Below, piece after piece: positions 45,766-53,633 of a DNA stretch of 64,000 nt. The stretch spans positions 186,001-250,000 of the forward strand of contig NZ_JASXSH010000003.1 of the NCBI RefSeq assembly GCF_030315745.1, read 5' to 3'. Numbering within the stretch: the stretch's first letter is position 1; each line of letters starts with the position of its first letter. This stretch comes from Gordonia heveisoli (GTDB lineage Bacteria; Actinomycetota; Actinomycetes; Mycobacteriales; Mycobacteriaceae). The position numbers and the translations under genes were made by a program. The notes below the pieces were generated by a model. The model did not search any database, was not told the DNA's origin, and saw only the letters and a list, made by a program, of their open reading frames with translations.

Positions 45766-47226
45766 TTACCGATCGCGGCGGACGGCCTCTCCGGTGATGT
45801 TGCGCGCCATACCGGCGAAGATCACGTCATGGAACGGCGAGATCATCGCCCAGTAGGCATGCCCGGCCAGACCGTTCGGAGCGAAGACCGCACGTTGCCG
45901 ATAGGTGGCCCCGCCATCGGGACCAGGCGCCACCGCGAGTTCCAGCCACGCACGTCCGGGCACCCTCATCTCGGCGCGCAAGCGCAGTAGCCGCGGACGG
46001 TCGATCGTCTCGACCCGCCACCAGTCGAGAGCTTCACCCACACGGAGCCGACGGGGGTCTCGGCGGCCACGTCTCAGGCCGACACCCCCGCTCAGCCGAT
46101 CGATCCACCCACGGACCGACCAGGCGAGGGGGAACGAGTACCAACCGTGTTCGCCCCCGATGGCTTCGATCACCTCCCACACCGCCTGCGGCGCCGCCGA
46201 CGTATCGAGCTCACGCTCGTCGGTGTACAGCGAACCGCCCGACCACTCCGGATCAGACGGGAGCGGGTCGGAGGGAATCAGCGCCGGAGTCGCGTCGGAC
46301 CAGCGGGTGGGCACGTCGAGGTTCCGGATCCGTCGGAGTGCCAGTTCGATGGCCCGTTCGACATCGATGAGGCCACCGCCTGGATCCGCGATATACGTCG
46401 CGATGTCGTGGTCGGCGCACACCACCTCGTGGATGAGTGACTCCATCAACGGAACCGCGATGGCGCGCGGTACCGGCGTGACGAGATTCACCCACTGTGC
46501 CGACAGCCAGGGCGTGAGCACCGGGACCGGGAGCACCAAGCGCCGGGGCAGTCCGGCGATCACTGCGTACTTTCGCATCATCTGCAGGTAGGTCAGGACG
46601 TCAGGGCCACCGATATCGAAGGCACGGTTGACATCTGATGGCAGGTCAGCGGCGCACACAAGATAGTGCAGGACATCGCGGACCGCGATCGGCTGGATGC
46701 GGTTGTGCACCCATTTCGGGGTGATCATCGCCGGTAGGCGTTCGGCGAGATAGCGCAACATCTCGAAGCTCGCGGAGCCGGAGCCGAGAATGACCGCGGC
46801 ACGCAGTTCGGCGGTGGGCACCCCACTGCCGCGCAGGATCTCGCCGACCTCGGCACGTGATCGCAGGTGAGGTGACAGCTCGTCGACGTCGGGAATGATG
46901 CCGCCCAGGTAGACGATGCGCTGTAGGCCTGCCCGCGACGCAACGCGCGCCACACGCTGCGCCGCGAGGCGGTCGACGGCGACGAAATCCCGCCGCACCA
47001 GCGAATGGACCAGGTAGTACAGAACATCCTGCCCGGCCAGCGCAGCGGCGACATCGTCCTCCCGACCGATGTCGCCTGCGAAGATCTCGACGTCGTCATG
47101 CCAGGGCACGTCATCGAGTTTGGCCGGCGTCCGAGCCATCACTCGCACCTGATGGCCACCGGCCAACAATTCGGGTACGAGACGCCCGCCGATATACCCG
47201 GTGGCGCCGAACACCGTGACACGCAT
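45766..47226 (-). CDS. SDR-family NAD(P)-binding protein with C-terminal DUF2867
   Basis: 486 residues. The N-terminal extended/atypical SDR begins MRVTVFGATGYIGGRLVPELLAGGHQV and carries the YYLVHSL region typical of the NmrA-like group. From about residue 330 a second domain (LDTSAAPQAVWEVIEAIGGEHGWYSFPLAWSVRGWIDRLSGGVGLRRGRRDPRRLRVGEALDWWRVE...) is DUF2867, an SRPBCC-like fold. This fusion is frequent in actinobacteria; its function is unknown. Single gene, convergent with the acyl-CoA ligase. Confidence 0.88.
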   Translation of the reverse strand: MRVTVFGATGYIGGRLVPELLAGGHQVRVMARTPAKLDDVPWHDDVEIFAGDIGREDDVAAALAGQDVLYYLVHSLVRRDFVAVDRLAAQRVARVASRAGLQRIVYLGGIIPDVDELSPHLRSRAEVGEILRGSGVPTAELRAAVILGSGSASFEMLRYLAERLPAMITPKWVHNRIQPIAVRDVLHYLVCAADLPSDVNRAFDIGGPDVLTYLQMMRKYAVIAGLPRRLVLPVPVLTPWLSAQWVNLVTPVPRAIAVPLMESLIHEVVCADHDIATYIADPGGGLIDVERAIELALRRIRNLDVPTRWSDATPALIPSDPLPSDPEWSGGSLYTDERELDTSAAPQAVWEVIEAIGGEHGWYSFPLAWSVRGWIDRLSGGVGLRRGRRDPRRLRVGEALDWWRVETIDRPRLLRLRAEMRVPGRAWLELAVAPGPDGGATYRQRAVFAPNGLAGHAYWAMISPFHDVIFAGMARNITGEAVRRDR

Positions 47227-47294
47227 GGTTGTTCACTCCTCCTCGCGGTCTTCGTCGATCAACGAAACACGTCCGCGGTCGGGTTGGGGTTCGG

Positions 47295-47894
47295 TCAACG
47301 CGCGCACAGGGGAGCAGTGACCTGCAATCCACCACGAGTCGGCGAGGTGAGGAACAGGCACTCGGCCAGACCGGCCCGGGTGATCGCCGCGCGCACCGCC
47401 GACCATTGCGCCGTCGACAGCACCGCGGTGCGCGACAACACGAACCCCGACGTTCGGTTCGGGTCGGTGACCAGAGACCAGGAGTAGTCGTCACCGAGCG
47501 CGGTCACGATGTAGTTCGTCGGTCCGCGCTGCTGGTCACCGAACGGAACGCCCGGGAAGCTGACTCGCAACTGCGCATTGCTGACCGGATCATTGACCAC
47601 GGCACGTCCGACGATCACATTGCGACCACCAGTCCACGTCGTGCAACTGTTGCGCACGACCACCGAACCATCGGCCGCCTTGCGGTAGTTGGCCGTCGTG
47701 TCGCGCGCGCATGCGAGATTGAACGGCTGGGGGTATGCGGCGAGCTGATGCCACTGGCCGACGTATCGATCCACGTCGAGCTTCGCAATCGCGCGCGGCG
47801 GGGCGGCATTCGCCTGCGGTACACCGAGTGCGGGGACCGCGGCCGCGGCCATCGCGAGGCAGGTGACGGCGACGAAACGGGGAAGGAAACGCAT
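47295..47894 (-). CDS. Secreted lipocalin-family protein (Blc-like)
   Basis: 199 residues. The signal peptide MRFLPRFVAVTCLAMAAAAVPALG...ANA precedes DVDRYVGQWHQLAAYPQPF, the lipocalin G-x-W motif. The strands NYIVTALGDDYSWSLVTDPNRTSGFVLSRT match bacterial Blc outer-membrane lipocalins. No lipobox, so probably periplasmic or secreted. It would bind a fatty acid or similar lipid. RBS GAGAGG precedes ATG 47894. Confidence 0.88.
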   Translation of the reverse strand: MRFLPRFVAVTCLAMAAAAVPALGVPQANAAPPRAIAKLDVDRYVGQWHQLAAYPQPFNLACARDTTANYRKAADGSVVVRNSCTTWTGGRNVIVGRAVVNDPVSNAQLRVSFPGVPFGDQQRGPTNYIVTALGDDYSWSLVTDPNRTSGFVLSRTAVLSTAQWSAVRAAITRAGLAECLFLTSPTRGGLQVTAPLCAR

Positions 47895-47986
47895 GAACGA
47901 CCTCTCTACTTGTGCCTACCGGACACCAGCCATTCGAAGCGGCGGCACAAATGGATGGGTCGACGTCCGATCATCGGTCATACAGG

Positions 47987-48027
47987 AGAGCGCCCCGCCC
48001 ACGCGTGCGGCGTGGACGGGGCGCTCT
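47987..48027 (-). terminator. Strong hairpin after the LGFP-like lipoprotein gene
   Basis: AGAGCGCCCCGCCCACGC pairs with GCGTGGACGGGGCGCTCT: 18 bp with one mismatch and a 5-nt loop, 20 bp after the minus-strand stop. Confidence 0.7.
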
Positions 48028-48047
48028 GCCTGTCGGTACGTCATCGG

Positions 48048-48683
48048 TCAGGACGCCGGAACGACCTCACCGTTGACGGTCACCTCGACCTTGTCGGTGG
48101 CCGAATCCCAGGTGATCTTGCCGTGTTCGAAGGTCGACGTCTTCACGGTGCCCTCTTCGGTCTCGTCGCTGGTTGCGACACCCAGCGGACCCTGCGAGCC
48201 GCCCTTACCGTCGGTGGCCGGCTTACCCGACGCATCGCGCGGCACATTCCACGCGTCACGGATCTTGCCCCACGTCACGTAAGCCGGGGTGCCCGCGTCG
48301 GCATTCTTGGCTGTGATCACACCACCGTCGAACTGCTGGAACACCACACCGTTGGTGCCGGTGCCGGATGCGTCCGGCCCGGTGAGCGGCTTGCCCAGAT
48401 CCGTCTTCTGCTTCTCGGTTGCGGTGGCGTACTTCGCTGCGATCGGCCCGGTCAGGGTGACCTTGGTGCCATCCGCCGCGGTGAGCTCAACCGGTGCCGC
48501 CTGCTCGCCGGATGCGCCTGCCGACTCCGAGGCGCCCGCAGCACCGGTATCGGTGGACATGACCGCGGTCGACGACGCCGCCGAATCGCTCGAATCGTCG
48601 TCGTCGCTACATCCCGCAACAACCAGGGCGGCGATGGAAGCGGCGGCCGCGATACCGACGACCCGCTGAATGCTCTGCTTCAT
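48048..48683 (-). CDS. Lipoprotein with LGFP-like repeats
   Basis: 211 residues. The signal peptide ends in the lipobox LVVAGC, so Cys25 should be lipidated. A Ser/Ala/Asp-rich linker (about 26-65) follows. The rest contains repeat units of the LGFP type (GPIAAKYATA...LGKPLTGPDA...GVVFQQFDGGVITAKNADAGTPAYVTWGKIRDAW and a second, weaker unit). LGFP repeats are thought to anchor proteins to the mycolate cell wall. RBS AAAGGAAA precedes ATG 48683. Confidence 0.85.
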   Translation of the reverse strand: MKQSIQRVVGIAAAASIAALVVAGCSDDDDSSDSAASSTAVMSTDTGAAGASESAGASGEQAAPVELTAADGTKVTLTGPIAAKYATATEKQKTDLGKPLTGPDASGTGTNGVVFQQFDGGVITAKNADAGTPAYVTWGKIRDAWNVPRDASGKPATDGKGGSQGPLGVATSDETEEGTVKTSTFEHGKITWDSATDKVEVTVNGEVVPAS

Positions 48684-48897
48684 GATTTCCTTTCGGTTCC
48701 CCTCATGGCCCCCCGATCCTCATACCCCCCCACGGGCCGAGACTATGCGTCTGACCCGATTAGAGACCCTAACGAATTCGGTAGAGGCAATTCCGGATTT
48801 CGGGAACTGCGGCGAACCTCACCGGCGACCCCACGGAGCCACGATCGGGCGACATGGAATCGTGGACAGAAGGTCGGCCAGTTGGAAGGTGTATCGA

Positions 48898-49701
48898 ATG
48901 GCAGTTGTCTCGTATGTGATCGCCGGGTCGGAGGCCACCGGCGGCGCCGGCATCCAGGCAGATCTTCGCACCTTCGAACAGTGCGAGACCTACGGCGTCG
49001 GGACCATCACCTGCATCGTCTCCTTCGACCCCACGAATGGGTGGGCACATCGGTTCGTCCCCGTCGAATCGACGGTGATCGCCGATCAGATCGAGGCCGC
49101 CACAGCCGCCCACGAACCCGCGGTGGTCAAGATCGGCATGTTGGGTACACCCGCGACGATCTCGACCGTTGCCACTGCACTCACCGCACGGCCGTGGCAA
49201 CACGTCGTCGTCGACCCGGTACTGATCTGCAAGGGGCAAGAACCCGGTGCCGCACTCGATACCGACAACGCCTTGTGCTCCGAGATCCTGCCACTGGCGA
49301 CCGTGGTCACCCCCAACCTCTTCGAAGCGTCGACTCTCGCGGGGATGGAGTCGATCGATTCCGTCGAGGACCTCGAGCGCGCCGCTCGCCGAATCGCCGA
49401 TCTGGGCCCCAAATACGTGGTGGTCAAGGGCGGGGTCGGGCTCCCCGGCGATGACGCGGTGGACCTCCTGTTCGACGGCACCACAATCACTGTGTTGCGC
49501 GAACCGAAGGTCGGCGAAGAACGGGTATCCGGTGCGGGTTGCACCTTCGCCGCGGTGATCACTGCCGAACTGGCCAAAGGCGCGGAGGTCGTCGACGCCG
49601 TCCGCACGGCGAAGCAGTTCACGCACGACGGCATCCTCGGGCGCGTCGGTTCACACGCCCCATTCGATGCCGTGTGGAACAGACCGCCGACGCGCCGGTA
49701 G
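48898..49701 (+). CDS. ThiD/PdxK-like kinase (hydroxymethylpyrimidine or pyridoxal kinase)
   Basis: 267 residues, ribokinase fold. N-terminal IAGSEATGGAGIQADLRTFEQCETYGVGTITCIVSFDP is the ThiD/PdxK substrate-binding signature. The C-terminal VSGAGCTFAAVITAELAKG is the anion-hole/catalytic loop with the lid Cys. It phosphorylates the hydroxymethyl group of a pyrimidine (thiamine route) or of pyridoxal. The CETYGVGTIT variant leans towards the pyridoxal/bifunctional type, but this cannot be settled by eye. GAAGG before ATG 48898. No thiamine riboswitch is evident in the 214-bp upstream gap. Confidence 0.8.
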   Translation: MAVVSYVIAGSEATGGAGIQADLRTFEQCETYGVGTITCIVSFDPTNGWAHRFVPVESTVIADQIEAATAAHEPAVVKIGMLGTPATISTVATALTARPWQHVVVDPVLICKGQEPGAALDTDNALCSEILPLATVVTPNLFEASTLAGMESIDSVEDLERAARRIADLGPKYVVVKGGVGLPGDDAVDLLFDGTTITVLREPKVGEERVSGAGCTFAAVITAELAKGAEVVDAVRTAKQFTHDGILGRVGSHAPFDAVWNRPPTRR

Positions 49702-49708
49702 GTGCAGG

Positions 49709-49770
49709 GACGACAAACGGCCCAGTCGGGAGCGAACGCTATCCGTCCGATCCGACCGGGCCGTGTCGTC
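49709..49770. terminator. Hairpin between convergent kinase and 3-hydroxyacyl-CoA dehydrogenase genes
   Basis: GACGAC...ACGGCCC-GTCGG pairs with CCGAC-GGGCCGT...GTCGTC in an imperfect stem of about 18 bp with a loop of about 20 nt. Confidence 0.55.
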
Positions 49771-49799
49771 ACCATCGACCGGGCAGACAGCCCAGGTCG

Positions 49800-50648
49800 T
49801 CAGCTGCTGTAGTCGTAGAAACCCTTGCCGCTCTTCTTGCCGAGGTAGCCCGCTTCGACCATCCGCTGCAGCAGCGGCGGCGGCGCCAGGTGCGGCTCCC
49901 GGAACTCCTGATAGAGGGACTCGGAGACGTCGAGCACAATATCGAGGCCGACGGTGTCACACAGGGTGAGCGGGCCCATCGGATGCGCGCAGCCCTTGAT
50001 CATGCCTGCGTCGATGTCTTCCTTGGTGGCGTAACCACTCTCGAACATCCGGATGGCACTGACCAGGTAGGGAATGAGCAGAGCGTTGACCACGAATCCG
50101 CCGCGGTCGCCCACCTGGATGGTGTGCTTGCCCAGGTGATCGCGCGCATAGGTCGTCACCGTCTCGACGGCGGCCGGGGAACTGGCGAGGCTGGAGATGA
50201 TCTCCACCAACGGCATCACCGGCACCGGATTGAAGAAGTGCACGCCGACGACGCGGGACGGATCCGCGACATCTTTGGCCACCCGGATGATCGGGATCGA
50301 CGACGTATTGGTCGCCAGAATCGCATTCGGTGCCGCTTTGTCGAGTTCGGCGAAGAACCCGATCTTCAGCGACTCGACTTCCGGCAGCGCTTCGATGACC
50401 AGTTCACGGTCACCGAAATCGGCGATCGAGGTGGTCAGCGTGAGTCGTGAAAGCGCCTGCTGTGCTTCATCTTCGGTGAGTTTCGACTTCGCGACTCCAC
50501 GCGCGATCGACTTCTCGATGCGGCCGCGGGCACCATCCGCGGCGGCCTGATCGCGCTCCAGAACGAGTACGTCGTCGCCGGCACGAATGGCGACCTCCGC
50601 GATTCCGGCACCCATGGTGCCGCCGCCAACAACTCCGAGCTGTGTCAT
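49800..50648 (-). CDS. 3-hydroxybutyryl-CoA dehydrogenase
   Basis: 282 residues, the usual length for single-domain HBD/FadB2-type enzymes. The NAD-binding motif is LGVVGGGTMGAGIAEVAIRAG. The catalytic region has ATNTSSIPI and HFFNPVPVMPLVEI, and the C-terminal domain has AHPMGPLTLCDTVGLD and GKKSGKGFYDY. It oxidises 3-hydroxyacyl-CoA to 3-oxoacyl-CoA in beta-oxidation or butyrate/PHB metabolism. ATG 50648 fits GGGAGAG upstream. Confidence 0.93.
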   Translation of the reverse strand: MTQLGVVGGGTMGAGIAEVAIRAGDDVLVLERDQAAADGARGRIEKSIARGVAKSKLTEDEAQQALSRLTLTTSIADFGDRELVIEALPEVESLKIGFFAELDKAAPNAILATNTSSIPIIRVAKDVADPSRVVGVHFFNPVPVMPLVEIISSLASSPAAVETVTTYARDHLGKHTIQVGDRGGFVVNALLIPYLVSAIRMFESGYATKEDIDAGMIKGCAHPMGPLTLCDTVGLDIVLDVSESLYQEFREPHLAPPPLLQRMVEAGYLGKKSGKGFYDYSS

Positions 50649-50793
50649 GAGATCTCTCCCGCTATAGATGGTGGAACATCGATTAGCGTAGTCGCCGCAG
50701 GTGACACGTCCTGCGTCCGGCCTCTCACGGGAGAATCCGGGCCTTACCACCCATGGTCTCCCGGCAGCTACCACTGGTCTCCGACAACACCGC

Positions 50794-50830
50794 ACCGGTC
50801 GCCCCGTCCGTGGCAGACGGGACGACCGGT
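50794..50830 (-). terminator. Hairpin after the first tandem secreted protein
   Basis: ACCGGTCGCCCCGTC pairs with GACGGGACGACCGGT (one mismatch; 7-nt loop), 26 bp after the minus-strand stop. Confidence 0.6.
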
Positions 50831-50835
50831 GGTGC

Positions 50836-50865
50836 TGTGCCTACTTCTTCTGTGCCTACTTCTTC
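50836..50865 (-). repeat. 15-bp tandem duplication at the 3' end of the first tandem gene
   Basis: TGTGCCTACTTCTTC occurs at 50836-50850 and 50851-50865. The second copy contains the gene's stop codon and last Lys codons; the first is a downstream duplicate. The sister gene lacks it. Confidence 0.95.
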
Positions 50866-51512
50866 TTGGGCGGCTGGTTCAGCAGCTGAATGAACGGACC
50901 AATGTTCGCGGCGACCGCACTGAGTCCACCGATCGCGGAGCCGGCCAGCGACGCACCCGACCCGAGCAGCAGCGCCCCACCGACGCACCCGGCCAGCGGA
51001 CCTGCGCCGAAGAGCAGCACCGCCGGAGCCGAGACCACCCCGGCGGCAACCGCGCCAAGCAGGCAGCCAGCAACCAAACCGGTTGCGGCGCCAATGAACC
51101 CGCCGATCGCTGCGGTCAGGGTGATGTTGTCGCGAACGCCGGAGACCGCGGCCGACAAATCGGCCTTGTGCGCCACCGGCTGGAAGCGGGCGAGCACCGG
51201 ATTCGTGTCGAGCTTCAAACGCGCCGACGTACCCGAGACCTGGGCGTTGACCGGGTGGGTGAAATCATCGACGGCAACCGTCAGCGGCACCGCATCCACC
51301 ACCGCACCCTTGGCGTCATGCAGAACCAGACGGCCACGCTCCTGAGTGAACGAACCATTGTCGGTGGTGACCACCACCGATCCACCATGACGCGCAACAT
51401 TCCAGTGCGTCGCAGCAGACTGCGGAGCGGGATCGGCATGGGCGACCCCGGCCGCGATACCCATCGATGCAACCACCGTCGTGGCAGCAGCAATCAACTT
51501 CGTGAACCTCAT
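50856..51512 (-). CDS. Secreted hypothetical protein, tandem copy A
   Basis: 218 residues. Signal peptide MRFTKLIAAATTVVASMGIAAGVAHA, then a beta-rich domain (about 35-115, HWNVARHGGSVVVTTDNGSF...), then a long Gly/Ala-rich hydrophobic region (about 128-200, two hydrophobic hairpins with single Cys residues in GCLLGA and GCVGGA) and a basic PPKKK tail. It could insert in a membrane or form a small pore or channel, but I know of no function. About 96% identical to copy B. GAGGGGA before ATG 51512 is shared with copy B, while the rest of the leader differs. Confidence 0.85.
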   Translation of the reverse strand: MRFTKLIAAATTVVASMGIAAGVAHADPAPQSAATHWNVARHGGSVVVTTDNGSFTQERGRLVLHDAKGAVVDAVPLTVAVDDFTHPVNAQVSGTSARLKLDTNPVLARFQPVAHKADLSAAVSGVRDNITLTAAIGGFIGAATGLVAGCLLGAVAAGVVSAPAVLLFGAGPLAGCVGGALLLGSGASLAGSAIGGLSAVAANIGPFIQLLNQPPKKK

Positions 51513-51889
51513 CAGCAGATATTCCCCTCAATTGTCAATCGTTAGGACGAGACTGGACGGAGTATCGAAACCCGACCGAGTACCGAAAGCTGGCTGAACA
51601 CAAAACCTTCCGATAAATCCGAGGTTTCGACACTGTGCACCACGAGACTCTGGACCGCCACGATGACGATTGCAATATTCGGACTCTGAGACGTAGCCCA
51701 CACTTGTATCTGAATCACACTGCGCGAGTGTGTCTTTCGCTAGGCAAACAATCGACATACAGCGGAGTCGCACAATCCCGTGCTCCCCGAAGTGCAATCG
51801 GCCCCGCCCCGAAAGGGGCGGGACCGATCAGTGAGAGGGTACTGCGGTTCTTCGTGTGCCTACTGCTGCAGCGCCAGTTTCTGCAGTGT
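51513..51889. other. Intergenic region (377 bp) between the tandem copies
   Basis: It holds copy A's promoter region, a CACACT-N5-AGTGTG dyad at 51716-51732 and, at 51797-51828, copy B's terminator. The part 51600-51780 is less GC-rich than its surroundings. I see no convincing gene; the open frame through it lacks the codon bias of the neighbours. Confidence 0.5.
51797..51828 (-). terminator. GAAA-tetraloop hairpin after copy B
   Basis: ATCGGCCCCGCCCC pairs with GGGGCGGGACCGAT around a GAAA loop, with one mismatch in 14 bp. It lies 61 bp beyond the minus-strand stop. Confidence 0.65.
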
Positions 51890-52546
51890 CTACTTCTTCT
51901 TGGGCGGCTGGTTCAGCAGCTGAATGAACGGTCCGATGTTCGCGGCGACCGCACCGAGTCCACCGATGGCCGTTCCGGCCAACGAGGCACCCGACCCGAG
52001 CAGCAGCGCCCCACCGACGCACCCGGCCAGCGGACCGGCGCCGAAGAGCATGACCGCCGGAGCCGAGACCACCCCGGCAGCTACCGCGCCAAGCAGGCAG
52101 CCGCCGACCAAACCAGCTGCGGCGCCGACAAATCCGCCGATCGCTGCGGTCAGGGTGATGTTGTCCTTGACACCGGAGACCGCGGCCGACAGATCGGCCT
52201 TGTGCGCCACCGGCTGGAAGCGGGCGAGCACCGGATTCGTGTCGAGCTTCAAACGCGCCGACGTACCCGAGACCTGGGCGTTGACCGGGTGGGTGAAATC
52301 ATCGACGGCAACCGTCAGCGGCACCGCGTCCACCACCGCACCCTTGGCGTCATGCAGAACCAGACGGCCACGCTCCTGAGTGAACGAACCATTGTCGGTG
52401 GTGACCACCACCGATCCACCATGACGCGCAACATTCCAGTGCGTCGCAGCAGACTGCGGAGCGGGATCGGCATGGGCGACCCCGGCCGCGATACCCATCG
52501 ATGCAACCACCGTCGTGGCAGCAGCAATCAACTTCGTGAACTTCAT
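51890..52546 (-). CDS. Secreted hypothetical protein, tandem copy B
   Basis: 218 residues, same architecture as copy A, exactly 1034 bp away. Differences are conservative (for example R2K, I/V, T/A, L/M, S/T) and all but one lie in the C-terminal half. DNA identity is nearly complete over the 5' 353 bp (2 differences counted by eye). It falls to about 90% over the 3' 300 bp, suggesting gene conversion between the copies. Each copy has its own leader and terminator, so the two are probably separately expressed. Confidence 0.85.
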   Translation of the reverse strand: MKFTKLIAAATTVVASMGIAAGVAHADPAPQSAATHWNVARHGGSVVVTTDNGSFTQERGRLVLHDAKGAVVDAVPLTVAVDDFTHPVNAQVSGTSARLKLDTNPVLARFQPVAHKADLSAAVSGVKDNITLTAAIGGFVGAAAGLVGGCLLGAVAAGVVSAPAVMLFGAGPLAGCVGGALLLGSGASLAGTAIGGLGAVAANIGPFIQLLNQPPKKK

Positions 52547-52929
52547 GTGTTGGATGTCCCCTCGGATTCCCAGAAAGTGGGGCTGAAAAATGCTTGCGGC
52601 CTGAAAGTAGGGAGAGGACACGAGCTTCAGTCGTACGACAGGCGTCCACCACGAGTACGAAAGATGAACGGAGGTTCGCAATCCGACAAAAGCCACCCCC
52701 CAGCACACTCCCCACCGGTCGAGTCATCAAGATTCAACGAATAGTAAAGAACCAGTTAGCCTTTCGCGTAACGAACGACCTTGGGGCGATGGCGCGAGCC
52801 GACCGGGAGTGACCGCTCCACCGGCAGCTGGGAGACCCGAGCAGATCAGCATCGGGTCGTTCACCTACCGTGACGCACGCAAGCATCAGCGTCGTGACGC
52901 TCCCGCGATCTCGACGCGCAAAGGAAGGA
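52547..52929. other. Intergenic region (383 bp) between copy B and bluB
   Basis: Divergent promoter region. A relatively AT-rich stretch at 52730-52790 (GATTCAACGAATAGTAAAG and nearby TTAGCC) could carry the bluB promoter. No cobalamin riboswitch signature is recognised and no gene-like frame is seen. Confidence 0.4.
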
Positions 52930-53613
52930 ATGACCATCGAAGCATCGCCCCGCAGAGCCACCGTGTCAGATCGCGCGGGCGCGCTGTACGAGATCATCAA
53001 CAGCAGGCGTGACACACGTCGCGAGTTCACCGGGGCGCCGCTCGCCGACGACGTACTTGAACGGATCCTGTCGGCTGCGCATGCCGCTCCATCCGTCGGA
53101 CTGACGCAACCCTGGGATTTCGTCATCATTCGCTCATCACAGACTCTCCAGCGATTTCGCGACCACGTGACCGGGGAACGAGAGGTGTTCGCCCGTCAGT
53201 TGACCGGCGAACGCGCACAGACCTTCGCCCGCATCAAAGTCGAGGGCATCTGCGAGTCCGGTCTGGGCATCGTCGTCGGCTACGACCCGACCCGTGGTGG
53301 ATCGACGATCCTCGGCAGGCACGCTTTCGATGAGGCCGGCCTCTTCTCGGCGGTGTGCGCGATTCAGAACCTGTGGTTGGCCGCAGCGGCCGAGGGGTTG
53401 GGCGTGGGGTGGGTCTCCTTCTACCGCGAACCGTTCCTACGCTCGCTGGTCGACATGCCCGAACATGTCAGACCGATCGCGTGGCTCTGCGTCGGACAGA
53501 TCGACGGTCTACCCGATGCACCCGACCTCGAACGCGCAGGCTGGCGCCACCGCACGCCGTTGGCGTCGGTCCTGCACTTGGAGCGGTATCAGCCGGCGGC
53601 AGATCGGCAGTAG
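52930..53613 (+). CDS. bluB: 5,6-dimethylbenzimidazole synthase
   Basis: 227 residues, flavin-destructase branch of the nitroreductase fold. Typical elements are INSRRDTRREFTGAPLADDVLERIL, AAHAAPSVGLTQPWDFVII, the SGLGIVVGYDPTRGG stretch and the C-terminal LAAAAEGLGVGWVSFY with RPIAWLCVGQ. It turns reduced FMN into the lower ligand of vitamin B12. The gene stands alone, without other cobalamin genes nearby. ATG 52930 is preceded directly by AAGGAAGGA. Confidence 0.9.
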   Translation: MTIEASPRRATVSDRAGALYEIINSRRDTRREFTGAPLADDVLERILSAAHAAPSVGLTQPWDFVIIRSSQTLQRFRDHVTGEREVFARQLTGERAQTFARIKVEGICESGLGIVVGYDPTRGGSTILGRHAFDEAGLFSAVCAIQNLWLAAAAEGLGVGWVSFYREPFLRSLVDMPEHVRPIAWLCVGQIDGLPDAPDLERAGWRHRTPLASVLHLERYQPAADRQ

Positions 53614-53633
53614 CGTCGAGGACCCACCGAATC

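Noticed and set aside
51528-51797. 89-residue minus-strand frame between the tandem copies
   Set aside because: Its codon use is unlike the neighbours, it has no RBS and no counterpart beside the sister gene. It is taken as promoter/leader DNA.
52547-52929. Cobalamin riboswitch upstream of bluB
   Set aside because: No B12-box-like conserved stretch or suitable multi-stem fold is recognised, and a normal RBS lies at the gene start.
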